From assembly GCA_934636905.1 (NCBI GenBank), contig CAKUBJ010000042.1:1-11498 (forward strand): a DNA stretch of 11,498 nt, written 5' to 3'. Under the pieces are notes generated by a model. It did not search any database. It saw only the letters and a list, made by a program, of their open reading frames with translations, and was not told where the DNA came from. The DNA comes from an uncultured Dysosmobacter sp. GTDB lineage: Bacteria; Bacillota; Clostridia; Oscillospirales; Oscillospiraceae. Positions 5,894-11,498 of this stretch are shown here, one piece after another. Made by a program: the position numbers and the translations under genes. The first letter of the stretch is position 1. Every line of letters begins with the position of its first letter.

Positions 5894-7427
5894 CTGCCTT
5901 GCCTCCTCCCATCCGGGTCATCAGGGCGCCCACCTGCCGCTTGTCGGTGGTGCGGGCGTCCACCACGCCGGACACCTGCCCGCCGCAGAGCACCACAATC
6001 CGGTCGCACAGTTCCAGCAGCACGTCCAGATCCTCGCCTACATACACCACGGCGATGCCCTTCATTTTCTGCTCCGTCAGCAGGTTGTAAATCGTATAGG
6101 ATGTATTGATGTCCAGACCCCGGACGGCGTAGGCCGTCATCAGCACGGCAGGTGCCTGGGCAATTTCCCGGCCCACCAGCACCTTCTGCACATTGCCGCC
6201 GGACATCCGGCGCACCGGGAAGTTGGTGCCGGGCGTCACCACGTCCAGTTCCTGCCAGATGCGCTTGGCCAGATCCTCCGGCTCCTTCCGGTTCAGGAAG
6301 ACGCCCCGTCCCTTCCGCCAGGAGCGGAGCATCATGTTGCCGGTCATGCCCATGGAGCCAACCAGGCCCATGCCCAGCCGGTCCTCCGGCACGAAGGACA
6401 TGGCAATGCCGCTTCTGCGGATGTCCATGGGATCCATGCCCACCAGATTCTTGGTTTTCCCGTCCTGGGGATCGTAATAGGTCACAGTGCCGGAGGCAAT
6501 GGGGTACAGCCCCGCAATGGATTCCAGCAGCTCCCGCTGGCCGCTGCCGGCTACGCCGGCCACCCCCAGCACCTCGCCGGCGTTGACGGTGAAACTCACG
6601 TTGTCCAGCCGCTTGACCCCCAGTTCGTCGTAAACCGTCAGGCCGTCCAGCACCAGCCGGGGCGTCACGTTCACCGGATCGGGGCGGTTGATGTTCAGCG
6701 TAACGCTGTGCCCCACCATCATGTCCGTCAGGGACTGCTGGTCGGCATCCTTTGTCGGCACGTCGCCGATGTACTCTCCCTTCCGGAGCACCGCCACCCG
6801 GTCGGAAACCTCCAGCACCTCGTGGAGTTTGTGGGTGATGATGATGAGGGACTTGCCGTCCGCCTTCATGTTCCGCATGATCCGGAACAGCCGATCCGTT
6901 TCCTGCGGCGTCAGCACGGCGGTAGGCTCATCCAGAATCAGGATGTCCGCTCCCCGGTAGAGCACCTTCACGATTTCCACCGTCTGCTTCTGGGAGACGG
7001 ACATATCGTAAATTTTCTGGTTGGGGTCGATGTCAAAGCCGTACTTTTCGCAGATCTCCTGGATCTTCTTCTCGGCGTCTGCCAGATTCAGCCGGCCTTC
7101 CAGCCCCAGCACAATGTTCTCCGTGGCGGTGAACACGTCCACCAGCTTGAAGTGCTGATGGATCATGCCGATGCCGCAGTCGAAGGCGTCCTTCGGCGAG
7201 GCGATGGTCACAGGCTTGCCGTGGATATAGATCTGTCCCTCATCGGGAAAGTAAATGCCGGAAAGCATATTCATCAGCGTGGTCTTGCCGCTGCCGTTTT
7301 CTCCCAGCAGTGACAGGATTTCGCCTTCCCGCAGTTCCAGATTCACGGCATGGTTGGCCACGACCTTTCCGAAGCGCTTGGTGATGTTTTCCATTTTAAC
7401 CGCACACGCAGTCCCCAAGGCAGTCAC
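5886..7427 (-). CDS. nupO: BMP-type nucleoside ABC transporter ATP-binding protein with two ATPase domains (NupO/YufO-like)
   Basis: This 513-residue fused double ATPase drives the importer from the cytosolic face. Domain 1 has Walker A GENGSGKT (42-49), Q-loop Gln91, signature MSVSQKQTVEI (142-152, Ser for the usual Gly), Walker B ILILDEP (162-168) and switch His199. Domain 2 has GVAGSGQR (291-298, Gln instead of Lys), an intact SGGN signature (409-412) and GEDLD in place of the His switch. The domain 2 Lys and His changes are usual for RbsA-like transporters. Its Walker B neighbourhood reads TAYAVRGLD (431-439) where relatives have about AAQPTRGLD, which is unusual. Start choice is uncertain. 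GTG at 7427 is directly preceded by AAGAAAGG, too close to act as its ribosome site, whereas TTG at 7416-7418 has that site at nine bases. ATG at 7392-7394 gives the usual MENITKRFGK start. Confidence 0.88.
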   Translation of the reverse strand: MTALGTACAVKMENITKRFGKVVANHAVNLELREGEILSLLGENGSGKTTLMNMLSGIYFPDEGQIYIHGKPVTIASPKDAFDCGIGMIHQHFKLVDVFTATENIVLGLEGRLNLADAEKKIQEICEKYGFDIDPNQKIYDMSVSQKQTVEIVKVLYRGADILILDEPTAVLTPQETDRLFRIMRNMKADGKSLIIITHKLHEVLEVSDRVAVLRKGEYIGDVPTKDADQQSLTDMMVGHSVTLNINRPDPVNVTPRLVLDGLTVYDELGVKRLDNVSFTVNAGEVLGVAGVAGSGQRELLESIAGLYPIASGTVTYYDPQDGKTKNLVGMDPMDIRRSGIAMSFVPEDRLGMGLVGSMGMTGNMMLRSWRKGRGVFLNRKEPEDLAKRIWQELDVVTPGTNFPVRRMSGGNVQKVLVGREIAQAPAVLMTAYAVRGLDINTSYTIYNLLTEQKMKGIAVVYVGEDLDVLLELCDRIVVLCGGQVSGVVDARTTDKRQVGALMTRMGGGKADE

Positions 7428-7473
7428 CCTTTCTTCTCAGGCAGGACGCCCGAATGATAAAAAATACGGTTTT

Positions 7474-7502
7474 ATTGTAGCATATGCCCGGCGCATTGTA
7501 AA
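7474..7502 (-). promoter_or_regulatory. Promoter of the nupOPQ genes
   Basis: On the minus strand, TTTACA (7497-7502) and TACAAT (7474-7479) are separated by exactly 17 bases, and a TG one base before the -10 makes it extended. This is a strong sigma-A match. It lies about 47 bases before the nupO start and downstream of the bmpA terminator, so nupOPQ need not depend on bmpA transcription. Confidence 0.75.
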
Positions 7503-7534
7503 TCCAAAGTCATACCTTGTCCGGGAAAAAAATC

Positions 7535-7600
7535 CCGCCGGAAACGGAAAAAAACTGTGAAAAAATGCAGAACCGCCGCCGGAACGGCAAACCGCCGGAA
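7535..7600. repeat. Three copies of CCGCCGGAA between bmpA and nupO
   Basis: The 9-mer CCGCCGGAA occurs at 7535-7543, 7576-7584 and 7592-7600. The first two continue as A(A)CGG. The reverse complement of the second copy plus its CGG (12 bases) recurs exactly at 3417-3428 upstream of purA, and a 10-base version is at 458-467 after purB. All are intergenic. The purpose is unknown, and chance recurrence in a GC-rich genome cannot be excluded. Confidence 0.4.
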
Positions 7601-7603
7601 TAC

Positions 7604-7635
7604 AAAAGGCCGGGCCGCCTGTCGGCAGCCCGGTC
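7604..7635 (-). terminator. Intrinsic terminator after bmpA
   Basis: Arms at 7610-7619 and 7624-7633 pair around TGTC with one G-U pair and extend to about 12 bp. In the bmpA direction this is followed by CCTTTTG. It starts about 27 bases after the bmpA stop. The T-tract is short, so some read-through into nupO is plausible; it would make the binding protein more abundant than the membrane complex. Confidence 0.72.
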
Positions 7636-7661
7636 AAGAGAGGGTATGATCTTAATAAATC

Positions 7662-8906
7662 TTAGCCGTAGACCTCGTCCAGCAGGGTGATGCCGTCGAT
7701 TCGCAGGTCAAAGTAAGGAGCGGAGCGGAACTTGGACTCCTGGAAGGCGCCGTTTTCAATGACCTCGGTGTCGGGGGTGTAGTCGGGGTCGGTGTCAACG
7801 TCGGCCTGATAGCTGTCCAGCTGCTGGCCGCCCACGGTGAAGGTGGTCACGTCAAAGACCTGACGGGTGCCGGCCTCCAGTTCGGCCTTCACGGCATCGA
7901 TGGCCTCCTGAGTACCCTCGGCAGCGGCGGTGGTGTTGACCTCGGTGAGCACCACGGAGCCGGTAGACAGATTGCCGGTCCAGTCGGCATCGATGGGATC
8001 GCCGTTCATAGCGGCGGTGATGGCATACTCATAGTAGGGAGCCCAGTCGATGCGGGAGGAAACGATGAAGGTGTTGGGGCAGGCGGACTGGGTGGAGCCG
8101 TTGTAGGAGACGTTGGGGACACCGGCGGTTTCGCAGGCAGTGGGAGCGCCCATGGAGTCGGCGTGCTGGCTGATGAGGACGCAGCCGTCGCCGATGAGCT
8201 TGTTGGCGCCTTCCTTCTCGGCGGTTTCGTCATACCAGCTGCCGGTGAAGGTCACTTCCATGGTGACAGAGGGGCAGGCAGCCCGGGCACCCAGGAAGAA
8301 GGAGGTATAGCCGGAGATCACCTCGGCGTAGGTGAAGGCGCCCACATAGCCCATCTTGGCCTGATCGGCGGTGATCTTGCCGCTGTCGATCATCTCGTTG
8401 AGCTTCAGACCGGCGGCGATACCGGCCAGATAACGGCCCTCATAGATGGAAGCGAAGGCGTTGTGGTAGTTGGCCAGTTTCTCGGTGTGAGCCTTGGTGC
8501 CGGTGGAGTGGCAGAACTGCACGTTGGGGAATTCCTTGGCAGCCTGAATCATGTAATCCTCATGGCCGAAGGAGTCGGCGAAGATGATGTTGCAGCCGGC
8601 GTCGGCCAGTTCGCAGGCCTTGTCGTAGCACTCCTGGCCCTCGGGTACGTTGGTAATCAGGGTGTACTCCACGCCCAGCTTCTCGCAGGCGGCCTTGGCG
8701 GCGTTGATGAAGTTCAGGTCGTAGGTGGAGTTCTCGTCATGCAGGGTGATGAAGCCAACCTTGAAATCGGAGGCAGGCTCCTGAGTATCGGCGGGAGCCT
8801 CGGTGTTGCTGTCGCTGTTGGTAGTATCTTCACTCTTGCTTCCGCCGCAGGCGGCCAGAGTGAGGATCATCGTGAGGCTGAGGAGCAGAGCAAAAAACTT
8901 CTTCAT
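7662..8906 (-). CDS. bmpA: BMP-family nucleoside-binding lipoprotein of the ABC importer
   Basis: This 414-residue lipid-anchored protein captures the substrate outside the membrane for the NupOPQ-like complex. A Lys-Lys start, a hydrophobic run and the lipobox LAAC give a lipidated Cys20, followed by an acidic Ser/Thr/Asp/Glu linker (21-47). The BMP core (Pfam Bmp type) starts with VGFITLHDENSTYDLNF (50-66). It includes SQHADSM (246-252), a segment that in this family leads into the ligand pocket. Longer upstream reading starts at a TTG (8924), but AAGGAGGA at 8914-8921 ideally serves the ATG at 8906, so I take that one. It has its own promoter and terminator. Purine nucleoside as ligand is inferred from family (PnrA, NupN) and from purA-purB nearby; other ligands are known in the superfamily. 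Codon use is very even and GC-ending, as expected for a highly expressed protein. Confidence 0.9.
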   Translation of the reverse strand: MKKFFALLLSLTMILTLAACGGSKSEDTTNSDSNTEAPADTQEPASDFKVGFITLHDENSTYDLNFINAAKAACEKLGVEYTLITNVPEGQECYDKACELADAGCNIIFADSFGHEDYMIQAAKEFPNVQFCHSTGTKAHTEKLANYHNAFASIYEGRYLAGIAAGLKLNEMIDSGKITADQAKMGYVGAFTYAEVISGYTSFFLGARAACPSVTMEVTFTGSWYDETAEKEGANKLIGDGCVLISQHADSMGAPTACETAGVPNVSYNGSTQSACPNTFIVSSRIDWAPYYEYAITAAMNGDPIDADWTGNLSTGSVVLTEVNTTAAAEGTQEAIDAVKAELEAGTRQVFDVTTFTVGGQQLDSYQADVDTDPDYTPDTEVIENGAFQESKFRSAPYFDLRIDGITLLDEVYG

Positions 8907-8965
8907 TTCAGTATCCTCCTTCAAATTATGTGATCATGATGGAAAGCCATCGAATCAACAGGACT

Positions 8966-8994
8966 ATCATACAGAAAAATGCGGAAAATAGCAA
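8966..8994 (-). promoter_or_regulatory. Promoter of bmpA
   Basis: On the minus strand, TTGCTA (8989-8994), 17 bases, then TATGAT (8966-8971): a good sigma-A promoter about 60 bases before the bmpA ATG. It points away from the recG promoter. I found no purine-riboswitch aptamer in the short leader. Confidence 0.72.
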
Positions 8995-9025
8995 CGCATA
9001 ATCCGCAACAAATTCTCCGGCAAAA

Positions 9026-9074
9026 GTATTACCTTTTTGTGAAAAGAGGAGAAAGCAATAAGGAGTGGTAATAC
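9026..9074. repeat. Inverted repeat GTATTACC / GGTAATAC between bmpA and recG
   Basis: GTATTACC (9026-9033) recurs inverted as GGTAATAC (9067-9074), separated by 33 bases. The pair lies 32 bases upstream of the bmpA -35 and about 75 upstream of the recG -35. Spaced, exact half-sites in a divergent intergenic region suggest a regulator bound at two places or looping. The intervening stretch is purine-rich on the plus strand and has no gene. Confidence 0.4.
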
Positions 9075-9149
9075 CTGTCTTTCCTCCAAACAATGATGCA
9101 CTCTGCGGGGCATTTGCCGCCGGCCTCTGCCCCTCCACCGGGAAAGGGC

Positions 9150-9178
9150 TTTTCAAACCCGGTAAAACCGTTTATAAT
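9150..9178 (+). promoter_or_regulatory. Promoter of recG
   Basis: TTTTCA (9150-9155), 17 bases, then a perfect TATAAT (9173-9178). It lies about 35 bases before the GTG start chosen for recG and excludes the longer upstream reading from 9093, which would begin before the promoter. Confidence 0.65.
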
Positions 9179-9212
9179 AAAAAGGAAACCAATCAGACGG
9201 GAGGCGGCTGCC

Positions 9213-11261
9213 GTGGCGGATCTGAATACCGACGTGCGCTTCATCCGGGGCATCGGTGAAGCCCGGGCCAAAGCCCTTGGGAAGCTGGGCATTACCACGC
9301 TGGAGGAACTTCTGGCATGGTTCCCCCGGCGCTACGAGGATCGCCGGGAAGTGCTGCCCATCAGCCGCCTCGTCCCCGGTGAAACCGCCTGCGTGTCCGC
9401 CATGATTGCCGCGGAACCCACGCTGTCCCACATCCGGCGGGGCATGGATCTGGTGAAGGTTCGAGCCGTGGACGAAACCGGCACGCTGGATGTCACCTTT
9501 TTTAATCAGACGTGGCTGAAGAATCAGCTTCATGTAGGGGAAACCTATATTTTCTGCGGAAAGGCAGAGGGGAGCCACCTGCGCAAAACCATGGCCTCTC
9601 CCATTGTGGAGCAGGCGGGGCGGCAGGAGCGCACCGGCCGCATCGTCCCCGTCTATCCCCTGACCGCCGGGGTCAGCCAGCAGCTGCTGACCCGTGCCGT
9701 CCGGCAGGGGCTGGATGCCTGTGCCGACATTCTGCCGGACTGCCTGCCGGACGACGTGCGGCAGACCCACGGCCTGTGCCGGGTGAATTACGCCTATGAG
9801 AACATCCACTTCCCGGAATCCCCGGAGGCGCTGGACATGGCTCGGCGGCGGCTGGCCTTTGAGGAACTGTTTTTCTTTGCCGCCGGGCTGAAGCTGCTGC
9901 GCTCCCGGCGGGAGACGGTTTCATCGGAGCCATTTGCCCCTGTGGACATGGCGCCCTTTTACGATACTCTCCCCTTCACCCTGACAGACGCCCAGCGCCG
10001 CTGCGTTGAGGAGGCCGTTGCCGATATGCGCAGCGGCAGCGTCATGAACCGTCTTTGTCAGGGGGATGTAGGCTCCGGCAAAACCATGGTGGCCGCCGCC
10101 TGCGTCTATTTCTGCGTGAAAAACGGCCGTCAGGCGGCGATGATGGCACCTACGGAACTGCTGGCGGAGCAGCATTACCGGGGACTGGCGCCCCTGCTGG
10201 AAAAGCTGGGCATCCGCTGTGCCCTGCTGACCGGCTCCGTTCCCGCAAAGGAAAAGCGCACCGTCACCGCCGGTCTGGCCTCCGGGGAAATTGACTTTGC
10301 CATCGGCACCCATGCCCTCATCTCACAGCAGGTGGCCTTTGCCCGTCTTGGGCTGGTGGTCACGGACGAGCAGCACCGCTTCGGGGTGGCGCAGCGGACG
10401 GCGCTGGCGGAAAAGGGGGCGCACCCCCATATGCTGGTCATGTCCGCCACCCCCATTCCCCGGACGCTGGCGCTGATCCTGTACGGAGATCTGGACATAT
10501 CTGTCATCGACCAGCTTCCTCCGGGACGGAAGCCCATTGAAACCTATGCCGTCACCTCCGCCTATTATCCCCGGCTGTATGCCTTCATCCGCAAACAGGT
10601 GGAATCCGGGCGGCAGGTGTACATCGTCTGCCCCATGGTTTCGGAAAACGACGACCTCCCGGACGAGCGGAAAGCCGTGACGGAATACGCCCGGAAGCTG
10701 CAAAGTGAGGTGTTCCCCGACCTTCGGGTAGCGTTTGTCCACGGCAAAATGAAGGCGAAGGAGAAGGACGCCGTTATGGCGGCCTTCGCCGCCGGGGATA
10801 CGGACATTCTCGTTTCCACCACGGTGATTGAAGTAGGCGTGGACGTGCCCAACGCCAGCCTGATGGTGGTGGAAAACGCGGAGCGCTTCGGCCTCAGCCA
10901 GCTTCACCAGCTGCGTGGGCGGGTGGGGCGGGGCGTCCACCAGTCCTACTGCGTGCTGGTATCCGACAGCAGGAACGAGGAAACCCGCCAGCGGCTGAAG
11001 GCCATGACAAAAACCACCGACGGCTTCAAAATCGCAGAGGAGGATCTCCGGCTCCGGGGCCCCGGCGACTTCTTCGGTGTCCGGCAGCACGGCCTGCCGG
11101 GTCTGCGGGTGGCGGACATTGGCTGCGACACCCGGCTCCTGTCAGAGGCGCAGGCCGCCGCCGAGGCACTGCTGGCCGCGGATCCCGATCTGTCCCGCCA
11201 CCCCGCCGCGGCGGAGCGGGTGCGGAAGCTGTTCCGGCAGAGTGAAAACAGCCTCAACTGA
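9213..11261 (+). CDS. recG: ATP-dependent DNA helicase RecG
   Basis: This 682-residue cytosolic DNA translocase remodels stalled replication forks and branch-migrates Holliday junctions. The N-terminal part (about 1-250) has a helix-hairpin-like IRGIGEARAKALGKLGI (11-27) and the OB-fold wedge region (about 60-150). Motor domain 1 has Walker A GDVGSGKT (284-291), the RecG-type DEQH box (385-388) and SATPIPRT (411-418). Motor domain 2 has VHGKM (509-513) and QLRGRVGRG (566-574). The typical RecG tail LRGPGDFFGVRQHG is at 614-627. The GTG at 9213 is chosen because GGGAGG at 9199-9204 is eight bases upstream, a promoter sits just before it, and the protein then has the usual length. An ATG at 9093 would add 40 residues rich in Pro and Lys that precede the promoter. 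It is divergent from bmpA and appears to be single-gene. Confidence 0.96.
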   Translation: MADLNTDVRFIRGIGEARAKALGKLGITTLEELLAWFPRRYEDRREVLPISRLVPGETACVSAMIAAEPTLSHIRRGMDLVKVRAVDETGTLDVTFFNQTWLKNQLHVGETYIFCGKAEGSHLRKTMASPIVEQAGRQERTGRIVPVYPLTAGVSQQLLTRAVRQGLDACADILPDCLPDDVRQTHGLCRVNYAYENIHFPESPEALDMARRRLAFEELFFFAAGLKLLRSRRETVSSEPFAPVDMAPFYDTLPFTLTDAQRRCVEEAVADMRSGSVMNRLCQGDVGSGKTMVAAACVYFCVKNGRQAAMMAPTELLAEQHYRGLAPLLEKLGIRCALLTGSVPAKEKRTVTAGLASGEIDFAIGTHALISQQVAFARLGLVVTDEQHRFGVAQRTALAEKGAHPHMLVMSATPIPRTLALILYGDLDISVIDQLPPGRKPIETYAVTSAYYPRLYAFIRKQVESGRQVYIVCPMVSENDDLPDERKAVTEYARKLQSEVFPDLRVAFVHGKMKAKEKDAVMAAFAAGDTDILVSTTVIEVGVDVPNASLMVVENAERFGLSQLHQLRGRVGRGVHQSYCVLVSDSRNEETRQRLKAMTKTTDGFKIAEEDLRLRGPGDFFGVRQHGLPGLRVADIGCDTRLLSEAQAAAEALLAADPDLSRHPAAAERVRKLFRQSENSLN

Positions 11262-11285
11262 GTCAAAAACGGAACGCAGGCCGCC

Positions 11286-11324
11286 TCCGCCGGCCGTCTC
11301 CGGAAAATGCCGCCTGCCGGCGGA
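11286..11324 (+). terminator. Possible recG terminator hairpin
   Basis: TCCGCCGGC (11286-11294) pairs perfectly with GCCGGCGGA (11316-11324) around a 21-base loop, 24 bases after the recG stop. No T-tract follows, so it is a weak candidate; an alternative inner pairing CCGCC/GGCGG also exists. Confidence 0.32.
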
Positions 11325-11358
11325 ATTGCCTGCATTTCCACAAAATCTCTCCGCCGGG

Positions 11359-11387
11359 TTGACATTGCCTTTTTTTTGGCATACTAT
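11359..11387 (+). promoter_or_regulatory. Strong promoter upstream of the M-box leader
   Basis: A perfect TTGACA (11359-11364), 17 bases, then TACTAT (11382-11387). The spacer is itself an inverted repeat, TGCC-T8-GGCA (11366-11381). Transcription would start near 11394, just before the riboswitch-like sequence. Confidence 0.78.
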
Positions 11388-11393
11388 AGACAT

Positions 11394-11498
11394 AACGCAG
11401 ACAAACCGACAACTGCATACGGTTCCGGTAGGTAAGGCTACCACAGGGATATGGATCGCTGCCGCGGAGTGATGGAGACATCATGAGAGGGTTTGAAC
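11394..11498 (+). ncRNA. M-box (ykoK) magnesium riboswitch leader, 5' part only
   Basis: Downstream of a strong promoter lies a leader with the order of elements known from M-box aptamers. First is GGTAG-GTAAGG-CTACC (11427-11442), matching the conserved AGGTGAGGCTCCT hairpin. Next come a GGATATGGA stretch (11446-11454) and GCTGCCGC (11458-11465, matching GCTGCTGCCC). Then TGATG-GAGA-CATCA (11470-11483) stands in place of the GTC-GAAA-GAC tetraloop stem, followed by GAGGGTTTGAAC (11487-11498), which resembles the AATGGGTCAACAG strand. M-boxes sense Mg2+ and switch off transporter genes such as mgtE or mgtA; the controlled gene would lie beyond the window. The assignment is from motif order, not a covariance search. 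A short frame from ATG 11482 is less likely. Confidence 0.7.

Noticed and set aside
4229..7313. Two long plus-strand open frames over the permease and ATPase genes
   Set aside because: They mirror the codon pattern of nupQ, nupP and nupO. The products are His/Gln/Gly-rich shadow sequences.
8163..8933. Plus-strand open frame over bmpA (256 codons)
   Set aside because: Antisense to a strongly supported lipoprotein gene; no ribosome site.
8907..8990. Purine (guanine/adenine) riboswitch before bmpA
   Set aside because: The leader is only about 60 bases and shows none of the conserved purine aptamer segments such as the paired loops and TATA--TACC core.
9093..9212. Upstream extension of recG from ATG 9093
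   Set aside because: It would start before the recG promoter and ribosome site and would add 40 residues that do not look like RecG.
9153..9809. Minus-strand open frame over the recG N-terminal region
   Set aside because: Shadow of recG; it has no initiation signals.
11482..11498. Gene start at ATG 11482 (reading MRGFE)
   Set aside because: GGAG is only about five bases upstream and the ATG lies in the stem and strand expected of the M-box. The window ends too soon to decide fully.

Overview
The window looks like chromosomal DNA of a moderately GC-rich Firmicute of class Clostridia, probably near the Oscillospiraceae/Ruminococcaceae. The evidence is the lipoprotein signal with a Gly-Gly-Ser after the lipobox Cys, the BMP-type binding protein with an HDENSTYD motif, the Clostridia-type PurA sequence, strong GGAGG ribosome sites, TTGACA/TATAAT-like promoters and what appears to be an M-box leader. 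The genus cannot be fixed from the sequence alone.

Layout from left to right. Positions 1-480 hold decayed mobile-element coding debris: a minus-strand piece resembling the N-terminal part of a tyrosine recombinase, a plus-strand C-terminal piece of a group II intron-encoded reverse transcriptase/HNH protein, and a third C-terminal fragment that I do not recognise. From 481 to 8906 everything is on the minus strand and, in transcription order, reads bmpA-like lipoprotein, nupO-like double ATPase, nupP-like permease, nupQ-like permease, purA, purB. A GC-rich, hairpin-rich stretch of about 520 bases separates the permease from purA. recG is divergent on the plus strand (9213-11261). After recG there is a consensus-quality promoter followed by the 5' part of what looks like an M-box (ykoK) magnesium riboswitch, which runs off the right edge.

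How the genes fit together. BmpA/NupOPQ form one complete ABC importer of the BMP/PnrA-NupNOPQ type, whose known members take up purine nucleosides. PurA and PurB carry out the two steps from IMP to AMP, and PurB also acts earlier in de novo purine synthesis. The cluster therefore joins purine nucleoside uptake to AMP formation. It does not look like one simple operon: bmpA has its own promoter and a terminator, nupO has a near-consensus promoter behind that terminator, the nupOPQ genes are tightly coupled, hairpins follow nupQ, and purA and purB each have a possible promoter.

Most of the window is ordinary housekeeping sequence. The parts most worth a second look are the truncated M-box leader, the structured element upstream of purA, the altered second ATPase domain of the transporter, the inverted repeat between bmpA and recG, and the mobile-element junctions at the left edge. 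I found no CRISPR array, tRNA, rRNA, complete insertion sequence or clear new system.
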